This document shows, piece after piece, positions 7,943 to 16,409 of a stretch of 58,004 nucleotides of DNA. Numbering within the stretch: the stretch's first letter is position 1; each line of letters starts with the position of its first letter. Under the pieces are notes generated by a model. That model had not been told where the DNA came from. It worked only from the letters and a program-made list of their open reading frames with translations, and made no database searches. Origin of the DNA: an uncultured Clostridia bacterium (GTDB lineage: Bacteria; Bacillota; Clostridia; Lachnospirales; Lachnospiraceae). A program made the translations under genes and the position numbers. The stretch is from contig CAOKDX010000019.1 of the NCBI GenBank assembly GCA_948467395.1, forward strand, positions 1 through 58,004, given 5' to 3'.

Positions 7943-8977
7943 ATGGAAACGACATTTTATAATAAAAGAATAGCAGGTATTCTTGGGATTCTTCCGGAAA
8001 ATACATATTCCTTTGAAGAAGAAGTGAGAGATGGGGACAGTGTCCGCAATCAGAAAATCAAGAGAAATATGGGGTATGGAAAGCGGTATCGTGCTAAAAA
8101 GGATACAACAACGGCACAGCTCTGTATTAAAGGACTACGATATCTGTTAGAAAAAGAGTATATAAAAACAGAAGAAATTGGTGCTATTCTGGTAACCTCT
8201 TTTACTCCGGATTATTTTGTGCCTCAGATTTCAAATTTGATCCAGGGTGAATTTAATCTTCCAACAGATGTGTTTGCAGTAGATTACTGGGCTGGATGCT
8301 CTGGCTATATAAAAGGATTGATGAAAGCATTTATGCTGCTGGAATCATGGGAGGACGACAAAAAGGTTCTGCTCTTTACCGGGGATGTGATAAACCGGGT
8401 GCAGTCAGAAAATGAAGTGTACGATACACCTCCCTATGGAGGTGATGCAGCAAGCATTACAATATTGGAAAACACACCGTATGATTGTGAAATTCCTTAT
8501 GTTTTGAAGACAAATGGCGAGGCAAAAGACTTATTATCCTTTAAGCAGGGAGCATTTGCAGATCTTTATCATGAGGGAAAAAATATTTGGATGCCTGCTG
8601 ATGTAAATGAATCTTTTCGGTTTTTTCAGATGTGTGTTCCAGATGTTATGAAGCAATTAGTTGCTTATGCAGAGTGCAGCATGGATGAGATAGAACATTA
8701 TTTCTTTCTCCAGGCAAATAAGTTAAGTGCTCAGAAATTTGCGGATAAATTAGAACTTGACAGGAGTAAAGTATCTATGAATCTGGTGGAAAAATATGGC
8801 GATTTGAGCGCTACATTGAATCCAGTCAGCATTGTCGACTATTATGGTGAAAAATTGCTTGGCAAGGAAAATCATTTTGTTTCAATCTGCGGATATGGTC
8901 TTGGCGCAGAATGTGGCGGCGCATTAATGGAACTGGGAAATTTTATTTGTTGCGAAAACATTGTAACGGATTTATAG
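7943..8977 (+). CDS. FabH-like protein with a degenerate active site
   Basis: A 344-residue paralogue of the preceding enzyme (shared ILPENxYSFEE and KKVLLFTGD motifs). Cys119 is present (WAGCSGY), but the position of the catalytic His is Leu256 (YFFLQANK) and that of Asn is Asp287 (KYGDLSAT). It should not perform standard decarboxylative condensation. It may still accept an acyl group on Cys, act as a structural partner, or catalyse acyl transfer. The ATG at 7943 follows GAGAGG; an upstream ATG overlaps the previous gene and has no ribosome site. Confidence 0.8.
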   Translation: METTFYNKRIAGILGILPENTYSFEEEVRDGDSVRNQKIKRNMGYGKRYRAKKDTTTAQLCIKGLRYLLEKEYIKTEEIGAILVTSFTPDYFVPQISNLIQGEFNLPTDVFAVDYWAGCSGYIKGLMKAFMLLESWEDDKKVLLFTGDVINRVQSENEVYDTPPYGGDAASITILENTPYDCEIPYVLKTNGEAKDLLSFKQGAFADLYHEGKNIWMPADVNESFRFFQMCVPDVMKQLVAYAECSMDEIEHYFFLQANKLSAQKFADKLELDRSKVSMNLVEKYGDLSATLNPVSIVDYYGEKLLGKENHFVSICGYGLGAECGGALMELGNFICCENIVTDL

Positions 8978-8990
8978 AATGGAGATTTTT

Positions 8991-9224
8991 ATGGATAAGA
9001 TTTTAAATTGTTTAACGGAATTGCGGCCAGAATTTGATTTTACAAAGAGTGATAATTTTATTGAAGATAATTATCTTGACTCTTTTGATATTACTACTTT
9101 GGTAGCAGACCTGGAAGAAGAATTTGGATGCATTATTGATGGTGAGAATGTGCGTGCTGAAAACTTTGTGTCAGTACAGGCAATTGCAAACCTGGTAAAA
9201 ATAAGCGGTGGTTCCATTGACTGA
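8991..9224 (+). CDS. Acyl/aminoacyl carrier protein-like (carrier 5)
   Basis: A 77-residue carrier with Ser31 in NYLDSFDITT. It is the sister of carrier 4 (same RPEFDF and DNFIED motifs, same length). The start at 8991 is preceded by GGAG at six bases; an in-frame ATG at 8979 overlaps that ribosome site. It lies between the degenerate condensing enzyme and two DltA-like ligases, so it is a good candidate to be loaded by one of them. Confidence 0.85.
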   Translation: MDKILNCLTELRPEFDFTKSDNFIEDNYLDSFDITTLVADLEEEFGCIIDGENVRAENFVSVQAIANLVKISGGSID

Positions 9225-9259
9225 ATGAAAAAAATACGATTGGAGAGGAGAAACTCAAT

Positions 9260-10786
9260 ATGATGAATTCTGTTTTGGATTATATCGGTCAGGCAGTATT
9301 GAAATCGCCGGATAAACAGGCAGTTCACGATGGCGAGGTTTCTTACACATATCAGGAGCTGCAGAAAAGGGCTTTGCAGCTTGCCACAATGATAAAAGAT
9401 AAAGAAGATGCCGCCAAGAAACCAATACTAATCTATCTGCCAAAATCAAGTGATAGTATCGTGGCTTTTTTGGGGACGTTGTACAGTGGGAATTATTATA
9501 CGCCGACAGACGTGAAATTTCCATTTGAGAAAGTGAACAGCATTATTACATGTTTACAGCCCAGACTTATTGTATCTTGTCATGATGTGGCAGACAAATT
9601 GATCTCGAACGGAATTCCGAAAGAGCAGTTTGTGTTTATGGATGACATTACAGAGGATTCTGTTATGGCTGATCCAGAGAAGCTGACGGAACGCATTATT
9701 GATTGCGATCTGGCTTATGTGCTTTTTACGTCTGGATCTACGGGAATGCCAAAAGGAGTTGGTATTACTCATCGCAGTATTATTGATTTTGCTGATTGGG
9801 CGAAGGAGACTTTCTCCATCTCAAGTGAGGAAAGAATTGCTAATCAGACGCCATTGTATTTTGATATGTCTGTGCTGGATATATATTTGACATTCAGTGC
9901 CGGGGCATCCTTATATATTGTACCGGAATCCACCTTTTCCTTTCCTATTGAAATATTGGAATATATTAAGCAAAATGAGATTTCCTTTATCTGCTGGGTT
10001 CCCACCGTGTTTAAAAGCATTGCAAACGGCGATTTATTGCCAAAGGTGGATTGTAACTGTCTGAAGCATATATTTTTTGCCGGTGAAGTTATGCCAAACA
10101 AGGTATTAAACTATTTTAGAAGAAATCTGCCGGATGCGCAATATGCTGATTTGTTTGGCCCGACAGAAATAACAGATATTTGTACCTATTATGTTGTGAA
10201 CCGTGAATTTGCGGATAACGATCCACTGCCAATTGGGCGCCCCTGCAGGAATATTGATGCCTTTATCCTGTCTTCCGAGGATGAGTTGATTGAAGAGGAA
10301 GGAAGAATCGGTGAACTCTGTATTCGGGGGACATGTCTTGCTATGGGATATTATAATAATTCAGAAATGACAAGAAAGGTATTTGTTCAGAATCCATTAA
10401 ATAGTGTATTTGAAGAGAAAATCTATCGAACAGGTGACCTTGTTCATTATAATCAATACGGTGAGTTTGAGTATGATGGCAGGAAAGACTTCCAGATTAA
10501 ACATTTGGGATACCGCATTGAACTTGGGGAGATAGAGACGGCCGTGCTGGCGCTGCCAGGAATCTTTAACGGCTGCGTATTATATGATGATGTAAAAAAG
10601 GAAATCGTTCTTTTCTATCATGGTGAGAAAACTGCAGATAAGGGATATATCCGTCGGCAATTGATAGATATTCTCCCCAAATATATGCTGCCAACAGCTT
10701 TTGTCTGTCTGGATGAATTACCTTATAATGACAACGGAAAGATTGACCGCAAAAGATTGAGAGAAGAATATATAATGAGAGACTAA
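9260..10786 (+). CDS. DltA-like amino acid:carrier protein ligase (standalone adenylation domain 1)
   Basis: A 508-residue ANL-superfamily enzyme that would adenylate a carboxylic acid and transfer it to a carrier phosphopantetheine. The A3 P-loop is FTSGSTGMPKGV, A4 is YFDMSVLDIY with the Asp that binds an alpha-amino group in amino-acid-activating domains, A5 is FGPTE, A7 is YRTGD, A8 is GRKDFQIKHLGYRIELGEIE and the A10 lysine is in NGKIDRK. GEVMP is typical of DltA. There is no condensation, carrier or thioesterase domain. No dltB, dltC or dltD lies nearby, so this is probably not teichoic acid alanylation. Codons are AT-rich, unlike the following paralogue. Confidence 0.88.
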   Translation: MMNSVLDYIGQAVLKSPDKQAVHDGEVSYTYQELQKRALQLATMIKDKEDAAKKPILIYLPKSSDSIVAFLGTLYSGNYYTPTDVKFPFEKVNSIITCLQPRLIVSCHDVADKLISNGIPKEQFVFMDDITEDSVMADPEKLTERIIDCDLAYVLFTSGSTGMPKGVGITHRSIIDFADWAKETFSISSEERIANQTPLYFDMSVLDIYLTFSAGASLYIVPESTFSFPIEILEYIKQNEISFICWVPTVFKSIANGDLLPKVDCNCLKHIFFAGEVMPNKVLNYFRRNLPDAQYADLFGPTEITDICTYYVVNREFADNDPLPIGRPCRNIDAFILSSEDELIEEEGRIGELCIRGTCLAMGYYNNSEMTRKVFVQNPLNSVFEEKIYRTGDLVHYNQYGEFEYDGRKDFQIKHLGYRIELGEIETAVLALPGIFNGCVLYDDVKKEIVLFYHGEKTADKGYIRRQLIDILPKYMLPTAFVCLDELPYNDNGKIDRKRLREEYIMRD

Positions 10787-10818
10787 AAGAATAGTGGAAA
10801 CAGATAGGAGGAATAAAC

Positions 10819-12345
10819 TTGAAAAACTCAGTACTATGCTATTTGGAAAAGACGGCGCATGAATTTGAAAACAAAACAGCAGTTACTGATATAAACGGCG
10901 ATATGTCTTTTGGGAAATTCAGATCGCTGGCAGTAAAGACGGCCAATGCCATCGTGGGAAAGAATATTGGCGTACAGAAGCCGGTTTTGGTTTTTCTTCC
11001 CAAGTTAAAGGAAAGCTTTGCTGTCTTTATGGGAATTGTTTATTCCAGAAATATTTATGTGCCGACGGATGTCAAATATCCCGGTGAGAGAATCCATGCC
11101 CTTGTGGATATACTGAATCCTGGTCTGATAATTTCAGATGCAAAGAATGCACAGAAATTATCGGAATACGGTATTGATATACCGGTGCTGCTGCTGGAGG
11201 ATATCATGGAGTGCTCTGGTGGACTCAGTGGGGCTGAATTGTGCCGGAGAAGTCTATTGTCGGATCTGGTTTACATAATATTTACATCCGGTTCCACTGG
11301 TGCGCCAAAGGGTGTCAGCATCAGCAACCTGAATATAATCGAATACATTGACTGGGCGGTAGAGGTGTTCCACAGTGATGAAACAACAGTGATGGGAAGC
11401 CTGGCACCTCTGTATTTTGACCTCTCTACACACGAGCTGTATACCTGTCTGGCCAGGGCGTCTACACTTGTTATGATACCGGAAAGGTACAAGGCGTTTC
11501 CGGCGGCCATACTCAAATACCTGAAAGAGAATCATGTCAACTTCCTGTACTGGGTTCCCTCTGCCTATGTAAATGTGGCTACCTTCAATCTGTTGGAATC
11601 CATTGAACTGGACGAGATAAAAACGATGGTTTTTGGCGGGGAGGTTATGCCTGTCAAAACATTAAATTACTGGAAAAAGAATCTTCCTTCGCTCACTATG
11701 ATCGCCAATATGTATGGTCCGACGGAGGCCACGGTGAACTGTACTTACTATATCGTTGACCGTGAGTTTGGTGAGGATGAATTCCTGCCTCTGGGAAAGG
11801 CATGTGACATAAAAGAGGTTGTTGTCCTGGATGAAGAGGGGCATGAAATTACTCCGGACCAGACGGGGAAATCCGGGGAGCTTTGTGTCTGCGGTACGTC
11901 GTTGTCAAGAGGATATTGGAACAATGACGAGGTGACCCGGAAATATTTTGTTCAGAATCCTTTGAATCCATACCTGCCGGAAATCATGTACTGCACGGGA
12001 GACCTTGTATTTTACAATGATAGGGGAGAACTGGTTTTTTCGGGCAGAAAGGATTTTCAGATTAAGCATATGGGCTACCGCCTTGAGCTGGGAGAGATTG
12101 AGAGTGCAATCCTGCGGACGAAGATGGTTGATAATGTTTGTGTGCTGTATGATTCTAAGAATAAAAGCATCGTATTGTTTTACTGTGCCGCCAGTGAAAT
12201 TGACCCCGGGTATATGGCGAAGGAACTGGCCAATATACTTCCCCAGTATGCAGTACCTTCCCGATTTGAATACGTCCGTTCCTTCCCGATGACGGATTCC
12301 GGTAAGATCGACCGTCAGTACCTTAGCGGTCAGTATTTAAAATAA
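10819..12345 (+). CDS. DltA-like amino acid:carrier protein ligase (standalone adenylation domain 2)
   Basis: A 508-residue paralogue of the preceding ligase. Motifs are FTSGSTGAPKGVS (A3), YFDLSTHELY (A4, Asp kept), YGPTEAT (A5), YCTGD (A7), GRKDFQIKHMGYRLELGEIE (A8) and SGKIDRQ (A10 Lys). The residues after the A4 Asp differ (LSTH against MSVL), so the two ligases probably take different substrates. The start is TTG at 10819, with AGGAGG seven bases upstream. The gene is visibly more GC-rich than everything to its left, marking a composition boundary in the operon. Confidence 0.88.
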   Translation: MKNSVLCYLEKTAHEFENKTAVTDINGDMSFGKFRSLAVKTANAIVGKNIGVQKPVLVFLPKLKESFAVFMGIVYSRNIYVPTDVKYPGERIHALVDILNPGLIISDAKNAQKLSEYGIDIPVLLLEDIMECSGGLSGAELCRRSLLSDLVYIIFTSGSTGAPKGVSISNLNIIEYIDWAVEVFHSDETTVMGSLAPLYFDLSTHELYTCLARASTLVMIPERYKAFPAAILKYLKENHVNFLYWVPSAYVNVATFNLLESIELDEIKTMVFGGEVMPVKTLNYWKKNLPSLTMIANMYGPTEATVNCTYYIVDREFGEDEFLPLGKACDIKEVVVLDEEGHEITPDQTGKSGELCVCGTSLSRGYWNNDEVTRKYFVQNPLNPYLPEIMYCTGDLVFYNDRGELVFSGRKDFQIKHMGYRLELGEIESAILRTKMVDNVCVLYDSKNKSIVLFYCAASEIDPGYMAKELANILPQYAVPSRFEYVRSFPMTDSGKIDRQYLSGQYLK

Positions 12346-12366
12346 TAATGACAGGAGTGTTTTATA

Positions 12367-13254
12367 ATGACGAGAGTGGCTATTATCGGAAGTGGCAATG
12401 TTGGCACTGATCTGCTGTATAAGATCCAGCGGACAGAGGAGTTAGAATGTACGCTTTTTGCAGGTCAGAACCCCGATTCGGAAGGGCTGCAGATTGCGCG
12501 GGAGCTGGGAGTGACGGCTTCTGCAGGGTCCATAGATGCCATCGTTGAACATAAGGATGATATTGATATAATCTGTGATGCAACATCAGCTCTTGCTCAT
12601 ACGCAGAATCTGCCTGTTTTTAATCAGCTGAAAAAGCGTATGATCGACCTCACTCCGTCCAAAGTAGGAGACTTCTGTATTCCCGTACTCAACCGGAAGA
12701 AGTGTATGGAACTGAATGAAATAAATATGGTTACCTGCGGCGGACAGGCTACTATCCCCATTGCAAATGCCATCAGCCAGATCTATCAGGGTACGGATCA
12801 GATAAAATATATGGAAATCGTCGCCTGCATTGCATCGAATTCAGCCGGGATAGGGACCCGGAGGAATGTAGATGAATTTACCCAGACTACGAAGGACGCC
12901 CTCACCCAGTTTACAGGGATATCAAATACGAAAGCTATCATTATATTGAATCCGGCAGTCCCGGAGATCAATATGAGAAATACCCTGTACTGCTATATCG
13001 AGGATCCGGATATGGACATGATTCGGGATAATGTAAATGCAATGGTACAAAGAATCCAGGAATATGTGCCGGGATACCATCTGCTGATGGAGCCGGTGCT
13101 GGAGAATGGACGGGTTACTACAACCGTTGAAGTGTGCGGAGCTGCCGATTATCTGCCGTCCTATGCCGGAAATCTGGATATTATCACATGCGCGGCGCTC
13201 GAGATGGCAAAAGAATACGCAAAGCTGCAGAAAGCAGGAGGTTCCCATGAATAA
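12367..13254 (+). CDS. Acylating acetaldehyde dehydrogenase (DmpF/MhpF family)
   Basis: A 295-residue enzyme interconverting an aldehyde plus CoA and NAD+ with acyl-CoA and NADH. The NAD-binding GSGNVGTDL is near residue 8, the catalytic Cys124 is in VTCGGQATIP, and the late NPAVPEINMRNT segment is characteristic of the family. The length is normal. It overlaps the aldolase gene by eight bases; the two usually form a complex that channels aldehyde. In catabolism the pair splits 4-hydroxy-2-oxovalerate. Here, in a biosynthetic operon with no aromatic-degradation genes, it may run in reverse and deliver an aldehyde to the aldolase (inference). Confidence 0.92.
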   Translation: MTRVAIIGSGNVGTDLLYKIQRTEELECTLFAGQNPDSEGLQIARELGVTASAGSIDAIVEHKDDIDIICDATSALAHTQNLPVFNQLKKRMIDLTPSKVGDFCIPVLNRKKCMELNEINMVTCGGQATIPIANAISQIYQGTDQIKYMEIVACIASNSAGIGTRRNVDEFTQTTKDALTQFTGISNTKAIIILNPAVPEINMRNTLYCYIEDPDMDMIRDNVNAMVQRIQEYVPGYHLLMEPVLENGRVTTTVEVCGAADYLPSYAGNLDIITCAALEMAKEYAKLQKAGGSHE

Positions 13255-14260
13255 AATAATGGTTTTTGATTCTACCCTGCGTGATGGTTCTCATGCAAAT
13301 AAGCATCAGTTTACAGAAAAACAGATTTCAGATTATTGTACGTCTTTTGATGAAGCGGGGATGGATGCCATTTTTGTCGGACACGGCAATGGTCTGGGAG
13401 CATCCTCCTCACAAATTGGTTTTTCCCTTGTGGATGAGATGCAGATGATTCGGATCGCGCGGGAAAAATTGAAAAAAACAATGCTGGGAGCATATCTGAT
13501 CCCGGGCTTTGGCACCATTCGCGATCAGATATCCAAGGCTGTCGATCTTGGAGTAGACATTTTTGAAATTGGCTGTCACTGCACGGAGGCTGATATTTCC
13601 CAACAGCACATCGAATATATTAGTAAGAGACAGAGGAAAGCATATGGCACGCTAATGATGTTTCATATGGCTTCCCCTGATGTTATATTGGAGAATGCAT
13701 TAAAAATGGAAAGCTATGGTGCGAATGGCATTATTCTTATGGACTCTGCCGGTGCGTCCACCAATGACATGGTCAGGGAATATATAGGCCTGCTTACAGA
13801 TAAGCTATCCATTCCCGTTGGCTTTCATGCACACAATAATCTTGGACTGGCAGTTTCCAATACCTTTACTGCCCTGGAACAGGGGGCTCAGATCATAGAC
13901 GGGACGATGCGCGGCTACGGCGCAGGCGCGGGCAACTGCCAGCTGGAAGCGATCTGTGCCCTTCTCTATAAAAAGGGATGGAATTCCCGGATCCGCCTTG
14001 ATTTCTTTCAACTGCTAAAGAAGTCGGATGTCCTTATGGACAGCATTATGCATGAACCCATGGGAATTTCCCCTCTCAGTATAGCCAGTGGAGTGGCGGG
14101 GGTATTTTCTGCCTTCAAAGAACATGCGGTGAAAGCGGGAGAGGCTTTCGGCGTCGACCCCAAGGAGGTTCTTCTGGAGGTAGGGAGACGGAAGGCAGTG
14201 GGTGGCCAGGAGGATATCATTGTCCAGATTGCCAGTGAATTGTCGGAAAAGAAGGAGTGA
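13247..14260 (+). CDS. 4-hydroxy-2-oxovalerate aldolase (DmpG/MhpE family)
   Basis: A 337-residue HMGL-like TIM-barrel aldolase that joins or splits pyruvate and an aldehyde. STLRDGSHA at residues 9-17 holds the catalytic Arg and metal Asp, HAHNN at 194-198 the metal-binding His pair, and GAGAGNCQLEA the C-terminal catalytic loop. The ATG at 13247 follows GCAGGAGG inside the end of the dehydrogenase gene, so the two are translationally coupled. In the synthetic direction the product would be a 4-hydroxy-2-oxo acid, a natural substrate for the aminotransferase encoded next. Confidence 0.92.
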   Translation: MNKIMVFDSTLRDGSHANKHQFTEKQISDYCTSFDEAGMDAIFVGHGNGLGASSSQIGFSLVDEMQMIRIAREKLKKTMLGAYLIPGFGTIRDQISKAVDLGVDIFEIGCHCTEADISQQHIEYISKRQRKAYGTLMMFHMASPDVILENALKMESYGANGIILMDSAGASTNDMVREYIGLLTDKLSIPVGFHAHNNLGLAVSNTFTALEQGAQIIDGTMRGYGAGAGNCQLEAICALLYKKGWNSRIRLDFFQLLKKSDVLMDSIMHEPMGISPLSIASGVAGVFSAFKEHAVKAGEAFGVDPKEVLLEVGRRKAVGGQEDIIVQIASELSEKKE

Positions 14261-14266
14261 GGGAAA

Positions 14267-15445
14267 ATGGATTATCATTTTTCAAAGTTAATACAGGGAA
14301 TCCGGCCTTCTGCCGCTGACCGGATGCTGGAACAGATGAACGATCCGGAACTTTTGTCACTGGCGGGAGGAAATCCCTCTCCGGAAACGTTTCCCATTGA
14401 TGAGATACGGCAGGCGTCCAGCCGGCTACTGGAGACGGATCCCATCCGGATATTGCAGTATTCCGTTACGGAAGGGTATGCGCCGTTAAGAAAGGCGGCC
14501 AGAGAATATTTTGTTTCCAGAGGGCAGCATTTCGGGCCGGATGATGAACTTATTATCACATCTGGTTCCCAGCAGGTTCCTGACCTGGCGGCAAAATGTT
14601 TTTTGGAATATGGAGATGTCGTTGCGGTGGAAGATCCCTCCTATTATTTAACCCTGGATACCTTCCGGAGCCACGGTATTCGTCTGGCAGGTGTCCCTAT
14701 GGAAGAGGATGGTATGGATTTGGATGAATTGGAGAAGGTGATCTGCAGCTATCATCCCAAAATGCTATATACCATTCCCAATTTCCACAATCCCACAGGA
14801 ATTACGACTTCTCTTGAAAAGAGACAGAAGATATACGATATCTGCACGAGAAATCATGTCCTGATCCTGGAGGATAATCCCTATGGTGATATCTATTTTG
14901 GAGAAACCGCACTGCCACTGATCAAAAACTTTGACAGACAGGGATCCGTGATACTTGCCCAGTCATTGTCGAAAATTATTGCGCCGGGTCTCCGTGTATC
15001 GGCTTGCATTGCCAACAAAAGAATAATTCAGAAATTAGTTCTGGCTAAAAGATGTGCAGATGTTCATACACCCACATGGGGGCAGTATATTTGTGAACAG
15101 ATACTGGTAAATCTTGACATGGATGAGCACATAAGGAAGCTTCGGCACTATTATAAAGAAAAATGCAGTGTTATGTTAAATGGGGTAGAACAGAATTTTC
15201 CCGAGGATGTCAAACGGATCCATCCGCAGGGTGGGATGTTTATGTGGGTCACTCTGCCGGAACGTTTTTCCATGCCAGACATTGTTGAGGCGGCTTTGGA
15301 TCAGAAGGTTGCCGTAGTACCGGGAAATATATTTTTTGTGGATCAGAATGCGCCCTGTCAGAGTATCCGTATGAATTATTCTACTCCTTCTGCGGAAGAT
15401 ATAGAACATGCAGTCTCCGTGATCGGTACAATACTTCGCGGGTAA
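14267..15445 (+). CDS. PLP-dependent aminotransferase, class I/II (2-aminoadipate/MocR-like)
   Basis: A 392-residue fold-type I aminotransferase. The PLP lysine is Lys236 in AQSLSKIIAPGLR, with NFHNPTG at 172-178, LEDNPYGDIYF at 201-211 and the C-terminal carboxylate-binding Arg in SIRMNYS. Family members convert 2-oxo acids and 2-amino acids. It follows the DmpFG pair by six bases, so its likely substrate is the 4-hydroxy-2-oxo acid made there, giving a gamma-hydroxy amino acid. It is not a DegT/PseC-type sugar aminotransferase. Confidence 0.88.
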   Translation: MDYHFSKLIQGIRPSAADRMLEQMNDPELLSLAGGNPSPETFPIDEIRQASSRLLETDPIRILQYSVTEGYAPLRKAAREYFVSRGQHFGPDDELIITSGSQQVPDLAAKCFLEYGDVVAVEDPSYYLTLDTFRSHGIRLAGVPMEEDGMDLDELEKVICSYHPKMLYTIPNFHNPTGITTSLEKRQKIYDICTRNHVLILEDNPYGDIYFGETALPLIKNFDRQGSVILAQSLSKIIAPGLRVSACIANKRIIQKLVLAKRCADVHTPTWGQYICEQILVNLDMDEHIRKLRHYYKEKCSVMLNGVEQNFPEDVKRIHPQGGMFMWVTLPERFSMPDIVEAALDQKVAVVPGNIFFVDQNAPCQSIRMNYSTPSAEDIEHAVSVIGTILRG

Positions 15446-15483
15446 CGGACTGGAAATTTTCATCTGGGGAAGAGGGAAGAATT

Positions 15484-16296
15484 GTGGAAGAAATATTAAC
15501 GGAAAAAGGACAAGCTGTTATTCGGAATGCGGTTGGAAATTCATCCTTAACGAACTGTTATCTTTCCTATAATCTGGTGATGGAAAGGATAAGGGCACAG
15601 GAAATCCGTTGTATTTGCTATAGCGGTATTATTTTAATGGTTCACAGCCTGGACGGGGTAAATAAAGTATATTATTTTCTGGAGAGCAGGGATGTGCTGG
15701 CTCCCGATGTTATCAGGAGAATAGAGGGGGAATTGTCAGGATATCCGGATCTGGTAGGTACTGTTGTATCCAGGCTGCCCAATCAGAATGTGGACATTCT
15801 GGAAATGTTGGGATTCCGTCCATATAAGCAGTATATCAGGAAGCAGATGGCCGCGGGCACAGCTGTTTTGTGCCAGGCAGTATGGCCGGTAGAAACCGCC
15901 GCTGTGGGCGATCTTGATCATATTTATCCGCTCCTGGAGGGGATATCTGATGTTATGACCGATCATCTGGTATCCAAAGAGGAGCTTTATGTTTTTCTTG
16001 CAGCGCGGCAGGTTCTTAAGGTAGTGGCAGAGGGAGAGTTAGCAGGAGTATTGGTTTTCGAGATCTTTGGCAAAAAATCATATCTTCGCACCATTTCAGT
16101 TGCAGACAGATTTAAAGGAAGAAAAATTGGCTTATCTTTGATAGAAGGTTATTTTCAGAAAAATAGAGAGAATGCAAAATTATTTTATCTATGGGTAGAG
16201 AGCACAAATGAGAGAGCGATACGCCTGTATGACAGTCTTGGATATAAGGACGATGGACTGAAGGAGTATATTTACCGGAAGGGACAATGGGCTTGA
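15484..16296 (+). CDS. Tandem GNAT-type N-acyltransferase
   Basis: A 270-residue protein. The C-terminal half is a clear GNAT domain: SVADRFKGRKIGLSLIEGYF carries the acyl-CoA phosphate-binding loop, followed by ESTNERAIRLYDSLGYKDDG. The N-terminal half is a weaker GNAT-like fold ending MLGFRPYKQYIRK. Layout and the Tyr/Asn-rich start resemble the protein at 5579. The start is GTG at 15484 after GAGGGAAG. It is the last gene of the operon, before a terminator. It may transfer the assembled acyl or aminoacyl group, or stand in for PseH; neither can be shown from sequence. Confidence 0.75.
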   Translation: MEEILTEKGQAVIRNAVGNSSLTNCYLSYNLVMERIRAQEIRCICYSGIILMVHSLDGVNKVYYFLESRDVLAPDVIRRIEGELSGYPDLVGTVVSRLPNQNVDILEMLGFRPYKQYIRKQMAAGTAVLCQAVWPVETAAVGDLDHIYPLLEGISDVMTDHLVSKEELYVFLAARQVLKVVAEGELAGVLVFEIFGKKSYLRTISVADRFKGRKIGLSLIEGYFQKNRENAKLFYLWVESTNERAIRLYDSLGYKDDGLKEYIYRKGQWA

Positions 16297-16315
16297 CCAG
16301 GTGTCTGCAATGATA

Positions 16316-16356
16316 CAGTCTTGTTTTATTAGAACGCATAAAGCAAGGCTGTTTTT
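16316..16356 (+). terminator. Intrinsic terminator ending the assembly-line operon
   Basis: CAGTCTTG (16316-16323) pairs with CAAGGCTG (16344-16351) with one G-U pair, followed by TTTTT. It lies 20 bases after the stop of the GNAT gene and separates this operon from the nonulosonate operon. The 53 bases between it and the next ATG contain TATATTAAAT but no convincing -35, so read-through may matter. Confidence 0.75.
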
Positions 16357-16409
16357 GTGAAATATTACGTTATATATTAAATGACCAGAGAATGAGAAGG
16401 AGGTTAGAC

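Noticed and set aside
9260-12345. Genuine dlt operon for D-alanylation of teichoic acids
   Set aside because: dltB and dltD are absent, there are two ligases instead of one, and the neighbours are condensing enzymes and an aldolase pair.
12922-13248. Long open frame on the minus strand opposite the aldehyde dehydrogenase gene
   Set aside because: It lies wholly antisense to a gene with clear family motifs, has no ribosome site and its translation is low-complexity in character.
12367-14260. Aromatic meta-cleavage degradation operon
   Set aside because: Only the last two enzymes are present; no ring-hydroxylating, extradiol or hydratase gene exists nearby.
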